A DNA stretch of 64,000 bases from Pseudoips prasinana (GCA_951640165.1 OX621250.1:17571501-17635500); one strand, 5' to 3'; numbered from the stretch's first letter, positions 42,672 through 53,647 are shown. Notes: a model not told the origin generated them from the sequence alone. Numbers and translations are program-made.

Positions 42672-42995
42672 TTCCCACCCGGGACAGATATTTGTGTGCA
42701 TGAACATGTCTGTTTGTCTTGGGTCTGGGTGTAATTATCTATATAACTATGTATGTATTTAAAAAAAAGTTATCTGGTATTCATGGTACAGACGCCAGTA
42801 CATCCAGCTAAGCCAATCTGTCAAATTTCCCCAATTGAAAGTGAACCTTTTGATTTTTTTTGATAAAGTTGTAAATCTATAAAAGACATTTGACAGTTTG
42901 GTGTAGCTGGATGTGCTGGCGTCTGTACAAACTCTGTTTAGTTTAGAGAGAGTCTATGGGGGTGTGCGAATAATGTCCCAGGATATTATTATATC
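42672..42995 (+). mobile_element. SINE family S3, split by MITE
   Basis: Plus-strand body CCACCCGGGACAGATATTTG, GGGTCTGGGTGTAATTATCT, then MITE copy 3 (42789-42925), then ACTCTGTTTAGTTTAGAG and TGTCCCAGGATATTATTAT. Removing the MITE and one TA restores the SINE order seen at 32655-32920. Confidence 0.8.
42789..42925 (+). mobile_element. CAGACG MITE copy 3
   Basis: 137 bp, TA at 42787-42788 and 42926-42927. Ends CAGACGCCAGTACATCCAGC and the complement of CAGACGCCAGCACATCCAGC; interior CCCAATTGAAAGTGAACC and AAATCTATAAAAGACATTTG. Confidence 0.9.
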
Positions 42996-43249
42996 AATTG
43001 GTTTGTAACGTCATTATATATATCTGTTTATTATTTTATACGTAATCTTCTATTTTTGATCCACTAACTGTGTGCACATATAAATATATATTTTATCAAT
43101 AATATATTTATTATCTCATCGCAAAATATATGGTGTGTCTGTGTCCCCTATGCCCAATAACGTCATAAGTAATTCACATTCCATCACACGACAAAATCCA
43201 ATTTGGCGTAAATGAATATGGTTTTTAATTTCCGGCGAAACAGTCAAAG

Positions 43250-43400
43250 CCTTCTAGAAAAAGAGATAGTAATCACGTGAAAGTTTAAATCTCCCCACTC
43301 TTACTAACTATGTGACTCTGATTAGCCTTCTAGAAAAAGATATAGTATTCACGTGAAAGTTTAAATCTCCCCACTGTTACTAACTATGTGACTCTGATTA
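43250..43400 (+). repeat. Two-unit 76-bp tandem repeat
   Basis: 43250-43325 and 43326-43400 differ at only about four positions; both include CACGTGAAAGTTTAAATCTC. Confidence 0.9.
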
Positions 43401-44350
43401 TGCACATGCATTTTCGGGCTATTAAATATTATTTTATTAGCTGATGATAAGAAATACCTACAAATTCTGTAAATTATTCTTAATCCGTTGATAGAGAAAG
43501 ATTCCCATCTCTTCGTCAATCCTACAATATAAAATGGTAACACACCATAATAAAACATTTTTTAAAGTGCGGGTTACCTTGGTCTTATCCTGTATACGAT
43601 TTAAAAAACGCAAAGAGCTTTAATAATCACTGTTATAAAACTTGAAAGTAAGGTTACTTGCTCATCTTCACTTCAGCTTCACCAATAATCCCTTCATAAT
43701 GAGTCTATCCTGTATGGGAAAACGCCAGTATTGCAACATCTCCTGTATCCTCTTTGCACGTTTGATAAGAAAAGGGTACCTATGCAGGATTTAAGACATT
43801 TGACGTGTAACAACCAATAGATAGATTCAAATGCCCTAAAAGTATCCCCGGACGTCCCTAATGTTATCTTGTGACTATAGTCAAGTTTGACCTAGCTTAA
43901 CGAACCGTCTGCAGCACGGAGACGTTAAAATTATACCACTTATGCTGCCTATCGTCTACAGACAGAATACGTGTTTACGGAGCGGTAAATGCCACTGCTT
44001 AAGAGTGCATTTGCTCCGTGTAAAAATACTATACGGATTCTTACCTAGAACAAGTCAAGTCTTTTTGAACTCTCGTGACACTGTGCAAGATCTGACATGC
44101 ATCCGCCATCCAGCCTTCGTTAAAATTTTGCTTGTAAGGTGGCCTAAGTCAAAGAATGCAAACGCTTGACAGATCTTTATGAATGGATGCTGTAGATTTA
44201 ACTTTTGTTCGCAATGGCACAGTAAAAAGATCAATACTTCGACAGAAAAATCCCTTCGTTAATTCACTAGCAATAAATAGCCTATTTTGTTCTGACCATC
44301 GCAAAATCGTTGTTTCTTTTTAGCTGGCTTAAGTAGTACTAATCGGGCCA

Positions 44351-44582
44351 GGGGCTCTACCGGCTAAGTTGCCGAACATCGTTTTCGTGAATAGCGTTCA
44401 AATAAATAAAGGTTAATCAATCATTAAATCGGCTTCAACGTTGACAATCGATTCCAGACCATTTATGACCTCACATGTGGTCATGGAAGTGGATTTAACG
44501 ATTGATTAAGACATTTTTAACCTTTATTTATTTGAACACCATTCACGAAAACGATGTTCGGCGACTTAGCAGGTAGAGCCCC
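44351..44582. mobile_element. GGGGCTCT-ended MITE
   Basis: 232-bp full copy, with arms beginning GGGGCTCTACCGGCTAAG and ending CTTAGCAGGTAGAGCCCC, around TTTATGACCTCACATG. Homologous to 12798-13040. Confidence 0.85.
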
Positions 44583-44624
44583 AGGTCGAGCCTTCAATGT
44601 AAACGTACTTCGCTTCAAAGATGC

Positions 44625-44652
44625 CAAGTAACACAGGGCCCTGTGTTACTTG
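44625..44652. repeat. Perfect 28-bp palindrome
   Basis: CAAGTAACACAGGG and its immediate complement CCCTGTGTTACTTG, with no spacer. Origin unknown. Confidence 0.9.
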
Positions 44653-45309
44653 AAGATTGAACAAAACGTTGTACCTATATGTATCTGAAGTTTACAGAGT
44701 TTATTAGTGTACTAATAGGCTGCTCCAGATTCTCGTTAAGTAATCCGATTTCCTTTGTGCTCTCAACAGCTGCTGTGTCCCTAAGTCGTGTATTATGTTT
44801 CCCAATCTATTTACAATGGTATTTTAATATCCGACCTAGTAATTAAATGCTTTCTACTATTACGCACTCGTGGGCTGTGCACATTAAAACTACCGAGATA
44901 TTTTCCATATATCCAATATTTAATCGAACAGGTTTGACAGTCGTAACAGGGATTCAATATTTAATAATCTACTACCCTATTTATATTTTTATCAGTGATA
45001 ACAAATTGAGATATTTGAAAACTGATGCTGTACAAGTTATTCAGTGGCGTGGGTAAATTAAACACCTTAAGCTAATTGTTTCTATAGCGCTTTATAAAAG
45101 ACGGCAGACAAGTTAGTGCAGAGGTGGTGGTGATCCTAATATATAGGTTTTGTATAATTAGTGATGTCAATATGGAGATAGGTTGTCGTTCACTAAAGAC
45201 TCTTAGCTTGCATGCTTGTTACTGGAGTACTATACAAACGACAACAGATAAGTTTCTTGTGATACGTACCGTTATCACAAGGAACTTAACTGCGCACGAC
45301 CATTATCTG

Positions 45310-45485
45310 GAAACCATTAACTGCGGATTAGTATTTACATTCCAATATGACTTGGCAACCTCCGAGAACCGTAACTATTTCTTTCCTTAAAGGCCCGCAA
45401 CGCAAGAAGCACTTGCTTCTGGTGTTGCGAGTGTCCATTGGCGGCGATGACCACTTACCATCGGGTAACCCGCTTGCTCCTTTGC
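45310..45485 (+). repeat. Family H repeat
   Basis: TTAACTGCGGATTAGTATTT, CCTTAAAGGCCCGCAACGC, GAGTGTCCATTGGCGGCGAT and ACCATCGGGTAACCCGCTTG. Confidence 0.8.
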
Positions 45486-45527
45486 CTTAATAAACTTTGA
45501 AATAAGGCTTGACTAAAGGGCTTGGAG

Positions 45528-45722
45528 TAATAATAATAATAATAATTTATTTATTTTCACCACATCAAAATCATTGAGTACATTTAGGTATACTAAGTGT
45601 GCTTAAAAATACAGTATGTGTAGCATACTGGTACAATAAAAATGTAAAGGTTCATTACGATGCTAGGTCACATAGATTTTTGTGGTGACTAGCATCTATG
45701 CTAAGTTATTTTTAAAATAACT
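45528..45722 (-). repeat. LINE tail with (AAT)n
   Basis: TAATAATAATAATAATTTAT followed by TTTTCACCACATCAAAATC resembles the tails at 6407 and 11205. Minus strand, no coding residues. Confidence 0.45.
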
Positions 45723-45805
45723 TGTAATAAAGATGCTAGGCCCAAACTCCCTGAAGAGTACGCTGACATCGGTAGCGAATAGTTGTTTTTACATTTATTT
45801 AATAC

Positions 45806-46015
45806 TAGCTGTGCCCCGCGGTTTAACCCGCGTTAAATTTATAAAATATGGCCTATGTGTTATCCTAACTATAAAAATTAGCCTATGTTCTTTCTCAGGA
45901 TCTAGACCATCTGTATACCAAATTTCATTCAAATCCGTTCAGTAGTTTTGGCGTGAAAGAGTAACAGACAGACAGACAGACAGAGTTACTTTCGCATTTA
46001 TAATATTAGTTAGGA
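45806..46015 (+). repeat. AGCTGTGCCCCGCGG tail repeat
   Basis: AGCTGTGCCCCGCGGTTTAA, CAAATCCGTTCAGTAGTTTT and AACAGACAGACAGACAGACA; ends TATAATATTAGTTAGG. Confidence 0.85.
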
Positions 46016-46132
46016 TTAGATTATATTGATTGATTAATTAAGAGGATGTACCCGTTGGAGTACTGGAGTACATGTTATTTGTGAGTTAAACATATCATCC
46101 TATTTAAGTTTCACGTAGATATATTATACTAG

Positions 46133-46290
46133 CTGTGCCCTGCGATTTTAACCGCTTTAAATTATAGCCTATGTGTTAATCTGTATTCTATATTAGTACA
46201 AACTTTCATCGAATTCCGTTCGGCAGTTTTTGTGTGAAAGAGTAACAAACATCCATACATTTATACATCCATACTCACTAACATTCGTAA
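46133..46290 (+). repeat. AGCTGTGCCCTGCG tail repeat
   Basis: AGCTGTGCCCTGCGATTTTA, TTCCGTTCGGCAGTTTTTGT and AACAAACATCCATACATTT. Confidence 0.8.
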
Positions 46291-46399
46291 TTATAATAAT
46301 ACTAATAGTTTTAGTATTATGATAACACTAAAACTATCGTACTAATTAGGATAGTTTTAGGTAATTAGTAGCCATTATAATTTGTTAAGAATCTTAATA

Positions 46400-46600
46400 A
46401 AATAATAATATCCTGGGACGTTATTTATACGCGGACATCTGATCCCAAACTAAGCGGAGCTTGAACTATGGAAACCAGATAACTTAATACATGAATACAA
46501 ATGTATACCTACTACTTTTTTTTTTGTAAATACATACTAATATAGATAATTACACGCAGACTCAGGACAAACAGACATGTTCATGCACTAAATAGAAGTA
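46400..46600 (-). mobile_element. SINE family S3 body
   Basis: Minus strand: AATAATATCCTGGGACGTTA, ATCCCAAACTAAGCGG, TATAGATAATTACACGCAGA and CAGGACAAACAGACATGTTC. Head lost. Confidence 0.75.
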
Positions 46601-46814
46601 CAATTTAAATAAAAAGGTATAAAAGTGGAAACTTGAGAGTATTTGTTTGTTTGTTAGCTGGTTACGCCGAAAATATTCATAATTTGTCTATACTTTGGGT
46701 AGCTACAGCCCATCGACTTCTAATAACGCCGAACGTGTTAATGGGGTTAACTGTACGTGACTCTAATATTTATAAGGTTGGCAATGAATACAAATTGTCA
46801 GTATTACAATAGCT

Positions 46815-46872
46815 ATATATATAGCTCCTGACCGAATTTCGGTACGGCAGCCAATCTCAACGGAGACTGGCC
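46815..46872 (-). repeat. SINE S2 tail fragment
   Basis: CCTGACCGAATTTCGGTACGG and CAATCTCAACGGAGACTGG match the S2 3' part at 11953-12000. Confidence 0.5.
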
Positions 46873-46874
46873 AT

Positions 46875-47043
46875 AGTAGAACAAGTTTGTGAGTGTATAA
46901 GTGTGTATGTTTGTCACTTCTTCACGTCTAAACGGCTGGAGCGATTTTAATAAAATTTTGTATGGAGTTAGTTGACACACTGGATTAACACATAGGCTAT
47001 AATTTATAAAGTTTAATACGAGTAAAACCGCGGGGCACAGCTA
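46875..47043 (-). repeat. AGCTGTGCCCCGCGG tail repeat
   Basis: Minus strand: AACGGCTGGAGCGATTTTAA, GATTAACACATAGGCTATAA and AAAACCGCGGGGCACAGCTA. Confidence 0.85.
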
Positions 47044-47993
47044 ATTATAAATATTTTCAGGACTGTGTGATGATTAGCCTATTGGGCAACTATCCGATAC
47101 GACCTGGGGTAAAATCAGGCGCTAGAATGACAGCTTTATGTCTTCACCAAGGCGTAGGCTTATAACACCATCAGTTCCAGTACCAGCCGGAAGTTTTATT
47201 TGTTATATCCGAAATTTAAAACCTTGACTTTATATACGGATAACGAACGAATACGGTGGTGAGAAAACCATGAAATGTTGTGTAGTCAGCATCTTAATAA
47301 AAGGAGACCATGAAGAATAGTGTTGTACCATCACCCGCCGCTTTTCAAACTTGTGAAACTAATAACAACCCCACAAGTTTAACCCATTAATTACGAACAC
47401 CACAAGAAGTACTTCGGCTAATCTGATGTCCCTTATATACCTCTAGTATTCTAGAAAAAGACGTGTGGCACCCGGAGACTGCCGCGGTAAAGCTATTGCA
47501 TAGCATTTTTTATCAACTTATGCAATTATAATCATTTATTTATATTATAATACTGCATTTGTGATAATAATAATAAAATGAATGTATATAGAGTACTAAT
47601 TCATTTTCTTTCACTATTTTATCGTGACTTTCTTCATTAATAAATGCACTTTGTTTATTCATATTTAAAACACTTTGTACACAAATTATACGAGTACAGA
47701 TATTCACTGTTGTACGTAGATGATATATACCTATACACCTATATACTTTCTCACAAACAGCTGATTACGGTAGTTTTCCAATACAACCAATGCCACCTAA
47801 AGGCGGGTTGCTGAACTAAAGAGACAAGCGTGATATTTCAAAAACTTTTAATGACTAAAAGTTCTGGTATTTATCGATAGATGGCGGTCGGAGTGGGGGG
47901 TGTTAGGTTTTTTCGTTACGGAATTTCTGGATTCGGTCCCCACGCTCAAGGCCCGCGATAGAAGCTATGCAATAGCTTAACAAGTTAGTTAAC
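47044..47993. other. Intergenic, no gene seen
   Basis: A locally GC-richer part at 47880-47965 has no recognised identity. Confidence 0.35.
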
Positions 47994-48374
47994 TAAAGTG
48001 TATATAGAGAGCGATAACCTATCCTTATAATGAAAGTTTGTGAGTATGCATGTACAGATGTATGGTTATTTGTTACCCTTTCATACAAACACTACCGAAT
48101 GGATTTTGATGAAGCTTTGTAGTAATATAGGTTATATATCCGAGTTATAAATTTGTACAGTTTAACGCGGGTATAATTGCGGGGCACAGCTAGTGACCTA
48201 TAAATTACGGACATCATGAACTATGCTTTAGTCTGTTGTCCCTTACAAAGTACTCCAGTAACAAGTGGCTGAGGTAAAGTGTATATAGAGAGCGAAAACC
48301 TATATTTAAAATGAACTCGCTCTATATTACTTAAGTAAAGTGTATGTAGAGAGCAATAACCTTTCCTTACAATG
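47994..48374 (+). repeat. Three copies of a ~40-bp motif
   Basis: TAAAGTGTATATAGAGAGCG plus A(T/A)AACCTATCCTTATAATG occurs at 47994-48033, 48276-48315 and 48337-48374. The AGCTGTGCC-type tail lies between the first two. Confidence 0.8.
48027..48194 (-). repeat. AGCTGTGCCCCGC tail repeat
   Basis: Minus strand: AATGAAAGTTTGTGAGTATG, CTACCGAATGGATTTTGATG and TTGCGGGGCACAGCTAGTG. Confidence 0.8.
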
Positions 48375-49059
48375 TTCGTTTTTAACATAACTCATAGCAA
48401 ACTCCAGGTGAAAAAAAAATGTCGAAACTAATAAACCTTCATGTGAGCTTCATAGTTCCTGTGTTGTTTACTCTCGGTCAAGTATCGGAAGGAACACGGC
48501 ATTCAAGTCTTAATTAAAAAACCCTTCTAAATTACACCATTAGGGAGTCACGTGGAACTTTGTCTTTAATTTACATTGGCAAGCCTTTACGAATGGCCTC
48601 TCTTGACATGTCATTTGAAAAGTCTATGGAGGAAGTAGGTCAGAGTGATGCGGAGCGATAGCTTTGAAACTTATTCTATTTGTACAGTCGATACCTTGTT
48701 GGTTGATACATTTTGACATTGACAGCGTCTTTATTATGTAGGCAGTAAGGGTGGTATTCGTAGTGCAAGTGTATCTACTGATGTGGCGTTATTAGTACCA
48801 AACGTTCTGCAATTTGTATTCCGTAACTTCACAACTACCTCGCTGTCGCAAAGCCTCAAGCTTGTACTGAGGCAAATTAAATTAGTGTGCGAATTACTAC
48901 AGATATGATAGGTCCTCAAAATCCTCCAACTCCATTATAGAAAGACCTGTAACGTTTAAATTGCTGAACGGACATTTGTAAAATATTTTAAAAACCATTT
49001 CGATTAAACTATCTTTCATAACAAGAAAACACATCTATGGCTTCAAGGCCACAGATATG
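48375..49059. other. Intergenic, no gene seen
   Basis: No recognisable repeat or frame. Confidence 0.35.
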
Positions 49060-49210
49060 CGTACATATATATAGCCTTAAAACGAATAGAACTCTTCTTT
49101 ATTGAAAGCATTTAAACTAACTTTTATGGAGCGAGCCTATTCTTTTCTTAAAGCAACACATTCGCGGCGCCTTTGTTGTTGAGTGTCCATGGGCTACGAT
49201 GCCAGTTGCT
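49060..49210 (+). repeat. Family H repeat, diverged
   Basis: GGAGCGAGCCTATTCTTTTC and TTGAGTGTCCATGGGCTACG. Confidence 0.55.
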
Positions 49211-49281
49211 CGTTGGCCTTGTTATTCTGTAATTTTTTTTATTGTAATCCATAGTAATCGACTCAATCTTCATATCTGATT

Positions 49282-49490
49282 GCATGTGTAACGCAGCGGC
49301 TAAGACATTCGCCTCGCCTCTTCGTGTTGCGGGTTCGAGTCCCGCGCCGGACAACTATTTGTGTGACCCATAAATAGTTGTTCTGAGTCTGGATGTGATT
49401 TGTGTTCGTCTATTATATGTTTGTAAAGTACCCCGCGACACAGGGATTATATTGCTTTATGCGGGAGTTGTCTTTTTAAAAACAAAAAAC
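49282..49490 (+). mobile_element. tRNA-derived SINE (family S1), full
   Basis: Head GTGTAACGCAGCGGCTAAGA (A-box region) and TTGCGGGTTCGAGTCCCGCG (perfect B box); then CAACTATTTGTGTGACCCAT, CTGAGTCTGGATGTG and CGCGACACAGGGATTATATT; A-rich end at 49479-49510. Confidence 0.85.
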
Positions 49491-49562
49491 AACAAAACCA
49501 AACAAAAATCTATGTGATTATTACCTTAATAAAACGCTCACTGATTTTTTATGACCAAATAC

Positions 49563-49612
49563 TTAAATTAGGCTTGAAAAATATAATAATTTTCTTCAAG
49601 TCTAATTTAGTT
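49563..49612. repeat. Short inverted repeat
   Basis: AAATTAGGCTTGAA and TTCAAGTCTAATTT form an imperfect hairpin with a central AT-rich loop. Confidence 0.6.
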
Positions 49613-49792
49613 TTAGGTAATCGTGGGCAAAAGTAACTTAATCATAACGGTACGGGCGGATGCCGTTATAAAATTAGAAAATTCTAATTAAGTAATCCTA
49701 ATCGTTGTCAAGTAACCTTATTCTAATATCTATCTTAATTGCCATCATGATACTAAAAATTAAAATGAACACTGCTAATAAGCTTTAAGAGA

Positions 49793-49840
49793 GGCAGGGC
49801 ACAGCGTTGATTCACTCAAAGAGCAGCCTGACTTACCTCC
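49793..49840 (+). repeat. GGGCACAGCGTT repeat (family I)
   Basis: CAGGGCACAGCGTTGATTCA CTCAAAGAGC and ACCTCCACCTTAC recur at 60920-60985. Confidence 0.65.
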
Positions 49841-50009
49841 ACCTTACAGAAGTTATTCCTTATTCACATCCTCGAACCTTTTCGATCTCGTACGGTTCGC
49901 TTTTAACGAATCTTCTCCCACGTGAATATACATTGAGGTGGTGGAATGAACTCTATTTTATGGTTTTCCCAAGAGTCTACAGCATGGGGCCCTTCAAAAG
50001 AGAGTTATA

Positions 50010-50130
50010 AGGTTTCTAAAAGGTCGGCAACGAGCTAATGATGCACCCGGATGTTGCAAGCGTTCATAGGCTACGGTGACCACTTACCATCAGGCGGGCC
50101 GTATGCTTGTTTTCCAACTAAGTTGTATAA
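50010..50130 (+). repeat. Family H repeat
   Basis: AAAAGGTCGGCAACGAGC, GATGTTGCAAGCGTTCATAG and CACTTACCATCAGGCGGGCC. Confidence 0.7.
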
Positions 50131-50159
50131 AATAAAACACACTGCCAACTAATCCCAAA

Positions 50160-50340
50160 CTAGTAGTATGGCAACCAGACAACTGATAAACGTACTTATA
50201 CGTTTCTAACTACAGATATATAGATAAATTACACCCAGAAACAGAACAATTGTTCGTACTCATCATAAAATTATTTGTCCTGGGTGGGGGTCGAACCCAC
50301 GACCTCTGGCTTAGTAGTCACTGAGCCAACAGGCCAGTCC
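50160..50340 (-). mobile_element. tRNA-derived SINE (S3-like)
   Basis: The reverse complement reads ACTGGCCTGTTGGCTCAGTG (A box) and CGTGGGTTCGACCCCCACCC (B box), then a body with GTAATTTATCTATATATCTG and GGTTGCCATACTAC. Confidence 0.8.
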
Positions 50341-50671
50341 AGTTCAGTTTAAACAAATACTTATAACGAAATGCAAATAACATGTTTGAAAACTCACAGA
50401 AATTAAGATTGCCGTATATGTATATTAAACAAACAACACTGCCAGGGTGTGAAAATAACTTAACTATTAAAGAACCTGTTTTAGAACTCAAACAACTCAA
50501 GCCTTAATAATATTGAGTGCTTTTTCTTTACCATTATAAAATTGCGAACAATTTTGTGCTACATTTCCAGTCCATTTACCTCTATGAATTTTAAATCACT
50601 CCGTTTTAGGCATTACTGGAAATTACATTTATAAATAATGTCAGCATATATATGTATATACATGTATATCC

Positions 50672-50938
50672 TACTAATCTTACTGAATAGTATAAAGGCG
50701 AAAGTTTGTGAGTGTGTATGTTTGTTGCTTCTTTACGACTAAACGGCTGGAGCGATTTTAATAAAATTTGGTATGGAGTTAGCTGACACAGTTAGTAATG
50801 TTTGTTACTCTTTCACGTACAAACTACTGAATGGGTTTTAATGAAACTTTACAATAATAAATCTTATACATCAGATTAACACATAGGCTCTAATTTATAC
50901 TTAAAATTTAACGCGGGTGAAACCGCGAGGCATTGCTA
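50672..50938 (-). repeat. AGCTGTGCC tail repeat, composite
   Basis: Minus strand: TAAACGGCTGGAGCGATTTT and a second 3'-type segment (TTTGTTACTCTTTCACGTAC) in series, then GATTAACACATAGGCTC and GGTGAAACCGCGAGGCATTG. It looks like two related copies fused or one nested in another. Confidence 0.75.
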
Positions 50939-50939
50939 G

Positions 50940-50996
<57 letters not shown>
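50940..50996. repeat. (AT)n microsatellite
   Basis: About 50 bases of alternating AT. It abuts the end of the tail repeat. Confidence 0.95.
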
Positions 50997-50998
<2 letters not shown>

Positions 50999-51234
50999 TT
51001 TGCAATTGATTTTGTAGTGGTTTTTAAGAGTAAACCGAATGTAAAGCGCAAAATGAAGCACTATTTCTGTCAATTTGTTATCTACCTAGAGGTAATATCT
51101 CCGATCTAAAATATTGTTTTTGGGGGAGGCCACCAGAATAAAGCACTGTTTTAACGAGGCCGGTAGGCAACAGCTATATCTCTTGTCTACTGTCTCTTTG
51201 TAAATTTTATCTTTCAGTATTTATTCCACTAAGC

Positions 51235-51370
51235 TTAATGGCTAAAACATCTGGTATGGATTGGCAGAAGATACAGATTCGATTCCCGATGGACAATTAT
51301 AGATATTTATGACTTCCCATTGTTAGTTTTGGATTTACGCTGTGCATCATGTCACACGAATGATGTTCAC
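51235..51370 (+). mobile_element. Degraded SINE
   Basis: TTAATGGCTAAAACATCTGG (A-box-like) and CAGATTCGATTCCCGATGG (B box), followed by GGATTTACGCTGTGCAT as at 11185. Confidence 0.5.
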
Positions 51371-51439
51371 TCTCCAAAAGAATTCCAAAATGCAGTTGTG
51401 TCCATCATTTGAAGGGGATATGCTATAACCATGCTTGGC

Positions 51440-51560
51440 AAACGTACGGGTCAGTGATCCTAGTATGATGCTACCCGTTCTCTGTGAGATTTTCCCTCGG
51501 GTCTACTTCTACGCCCCCCGGGGATGAAATGGGGTGGTGATATTCTTTGCTGTCAACCAC
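51440..51560 (-). mobile_element. RTE 5' leader fragment
   Basis: The reverse complement contains CATCCCCGGGGGGCGTAGAA, AGAGAACGGGTAGCATC, resembling 440-520 of the RTE element. Confidence 0.6.
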
Positions 51561-51808
51561 AGAGCGCTGTACATTACTTGAAAATGCAATTATTATTTTG
51601 TGTAGTGATTCAAGCCAAATGCTAAATGCAATTACGGAGCGGACGAGGTTATAAATTAAATTTTGCTTCACCAACATTTAGCTGTTATTTTAAAATCCCA
51701 TTCAATAATTGAAAATAGATTTCATCTTATGTGTTATGTGTCAGTTTTTAAACCATTCGTGTAATGGTGGCTATCTCAGAATCATTATCGAATTTATGTA
51801 GACTCGAT

Positions 51809-52045
51809 CATCATCATCATCATCATATCAGCCGAAAGACGCCCACTGCTGGACAAAGGCCTCTCCCTTAGATCTCTATAATTGCTGGTCTTACACTATC
51901 TGCATCCAACGACCCTCAAAAGATCATCGGTTCATCTTCGAGGGGCCTTACTCACGTTGAGTCTTCTGGTTCGTGGTCGCCACTCGAGAACCTTTCAGCC
52001 CCAGCGGCCGTCTTGATACCATGCCGAATTTAAACAACAAACCAG
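51809..52045 (+). repeat. ATCAGCCGAAAGACG repeat, copy 1
   Basis: (CAT)n start, then ATCAGCCGAAAGACGCCCAC, TGCTGGACAAAGGCCTCTCC and CGTGGTCGCCACTCGAGAAC. A typical lepidopteran repeat. Confidence 0.8.
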
Positions 52046-52051
52046 AAAAGA

Positions 52052-52202
52052 CATGATCATCATCAAAAGCCAAAAGACGTCCACTGCTGGACAAAGACCT
52101 CTCCCAGGGATCTCCACAATAGTCGGTCCTGCGCTGCCCACATCCAGCGGCTTCCCGCGACCCGCACAAGATTGTCGGTCCCCCTTGTAGGGGGCCGACA
52201 TG
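52052..52202 (+). repeat. ATCAGCCGAAAGACG repeat, copy 2
   Basis: AAAAGACGTCCACTGCTGGA, CGGTCCTGCGCTGCCCACAT and CTTGTAGGGGGCCGACATG; directly downstream of copy 1 in the same orientation. Confidence 0.8.
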
Positions 52203-52405
52203 AAAACATATTTTTACGTAATAAAGTAGATTATGTTCGAGTCCGAGAATATTCTACGAGGTCTTAGCCGTCCGGTTGTACCATTCATTCGTACACACAT
52301 AATTTTAACTATACAAAATACGAGTAGTCAGTCTTATTCGTAATAACGGATTTTTCTCGAAGCTAATAACAATATTCCCATTCAAACTTACACGTATCAT
52401 AATTA

Positions 52406-52559
52406 TACAACATTATGTACGTACGGGTATTAACGCGCCTAACCATTATAATTGATTTTGGGTGTCAGCCCGTAACCGCGATCAATGCAACTGTTGCAAT
52501 ATACGAAACGACGGGACTATAACAATAACGTTGCATCAATACCCGTACATTATGTTGTA
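52406..52559. mobile_element. 154-bp foldback, probable
   Basis: Arms 52406-52435 (ACAACATTATGTACGTACGG) and 52530-52559 (complement GTACAACATAATGTACGGG) enclose a GC-richer centre. Small non-autonomous element or a rearranged palindrome. Confidence 0.6.
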
Positions 52560-52665
52560 CTAGCTGTGCCCCGCGGTTTCACCCGCGTTCAAGTAGTTTT
52601 GGCGTAAAAGAGTAAAAACATACATACATCTATACTCACAAACTTTCGCATTTATAATATTAGTA
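52560..52665 (+). repeat. AGCTGTGCCCCGCGG tail repeat, short
   Basis: TAGCTGTGCCCCGCGGTTTC, AAGTAGTTTTGGCGTAAAAG and ACAAACTTTCGCATTTATAA. Confidence 0.8.
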
Positions 52666-52789
52666 GAAGGTGTACCTTTAGCGGTTTTAGCAGTGCACGC
52701 CTGAATAGCTCGCAAATGGTAATTTTTTCCTACTAACTTGACATTTATCGTCATATTTTGGACAATTCACACAATATCTTTATAAATTG

Positions 52790-52940
52790 TAACCTTTGTG
52801 TTATTCTGATGTATAAGCTATATTATTGTAAAGTTTCATTAAAATCCATTCAGTAGTTTTTACGTGAAAGAGTAACAAACATCCATTCATTCCATATTAA
52901 TCCCATTCATTAACGCGGGTAAAACCGCGGGGCACAGCTT
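52790..52940 (-). repeat. AGCTGTGCCCCGCGG-type tail repeat
   Basis: Ends TAACGCGGGTAAAACCGCGG GGCACAGCTT, so that end is minus strand. The left part (AAAATCCATTCAGTAGTTTT, TAACAAACATCC) reads in plus orientation, so the segment joins two oppositely oriented pieces. Confidence 0.7.
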
Positions 52941-52944
52941 ATTA

Positions 52945-53299
52945 TTATTATACCTTAACTATATCGGTACACCTGTTCTTGAACTACGATTCCACACAAA
53001 TACGGAATTTGAATCATAACACTTACCGTAGATTTGTATGCCAGTTTACGTTATACTACGTATGACGGTATATTTAACGTGCCTAGATGAGTCAGCGCGC
53101 GTCGAATCGCGTTTTAATAAATGGAAGCACGGAATTGAAGAAAATTAATGTCTGCCTATGGAAAGCAGATATTACGGACAGTATGAGCTCTGGGCTAGCT
53201 GGTCTGATGAGTTTTATATTTTCTGATGTGTTTTAACATAGTGTTAAACGTACATATACTGTAACATTTTTTAAGACACTGCACCACCTGCACTACGAT
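52945..53299. other. No gene seen
   Basis: Unrecognised sequence. Confidence 0.35.
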
Positions 53300-53462
53300 A
53301 GGGTAATAAAAAAGTGTGTCGCGGAGTTCTTACATAAATATAATTAACGGGCACGAATCACTCCTAGACTCAGAAGAAATAGGTAGGGTAGGGTAAGTCG
53401 CTGTGCGGAAGTCGAACCCGGGACGCGAAGTCGCGAGGCGACTGTCTTAAGCACTGCGCTGT
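53300..53462 (-). mobile_element. SINE family S1
   Basis: The reverse complement has AGCGCAGTGCTTAAGACAGT and GTCCCGGGTTCGACTTCC (B box), with GTGTGTCGCGGAGTTCTTAC at the tail. Confidence 0.75.
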
Positions 53463-53499
53463 TATATTTGCAACAAATTTAAGGCATGGTGCCTAGTTC

Positions 53500-53600
53500 C
53501 GTAACTAGCCATTTGCGGAGGTTATATTATAGTGTGCTCACTTTCCCCAGAAACGGACATGCCGACACGACACGACTGCAAAGGTGTTCGCAGGTATCAT
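53500..53600 (-). repeat. SINE S2 tail fragment
   Basis: GGAGGTTATATTATAGTGTG and GCCGACACGACACGACTGC match the S2 tail in reverse. Confidence 0.5.
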
Positions 53601-53647
53601 TGAAAGGCCCCATCCGATCTTCGATTGGAAACGTGGAGTGGGCAGTT

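Noticed and set aside
47994..48374. CRISPR-like direct repeats
   Set aside because: Only three irregularly spaced copies, in a eukaryotic repeat context with no cas genes.
50940..50996. AT-rich run as promoter or origin
   Set aside because: Simple (AT)n microsatellite with no associated gene or motif.
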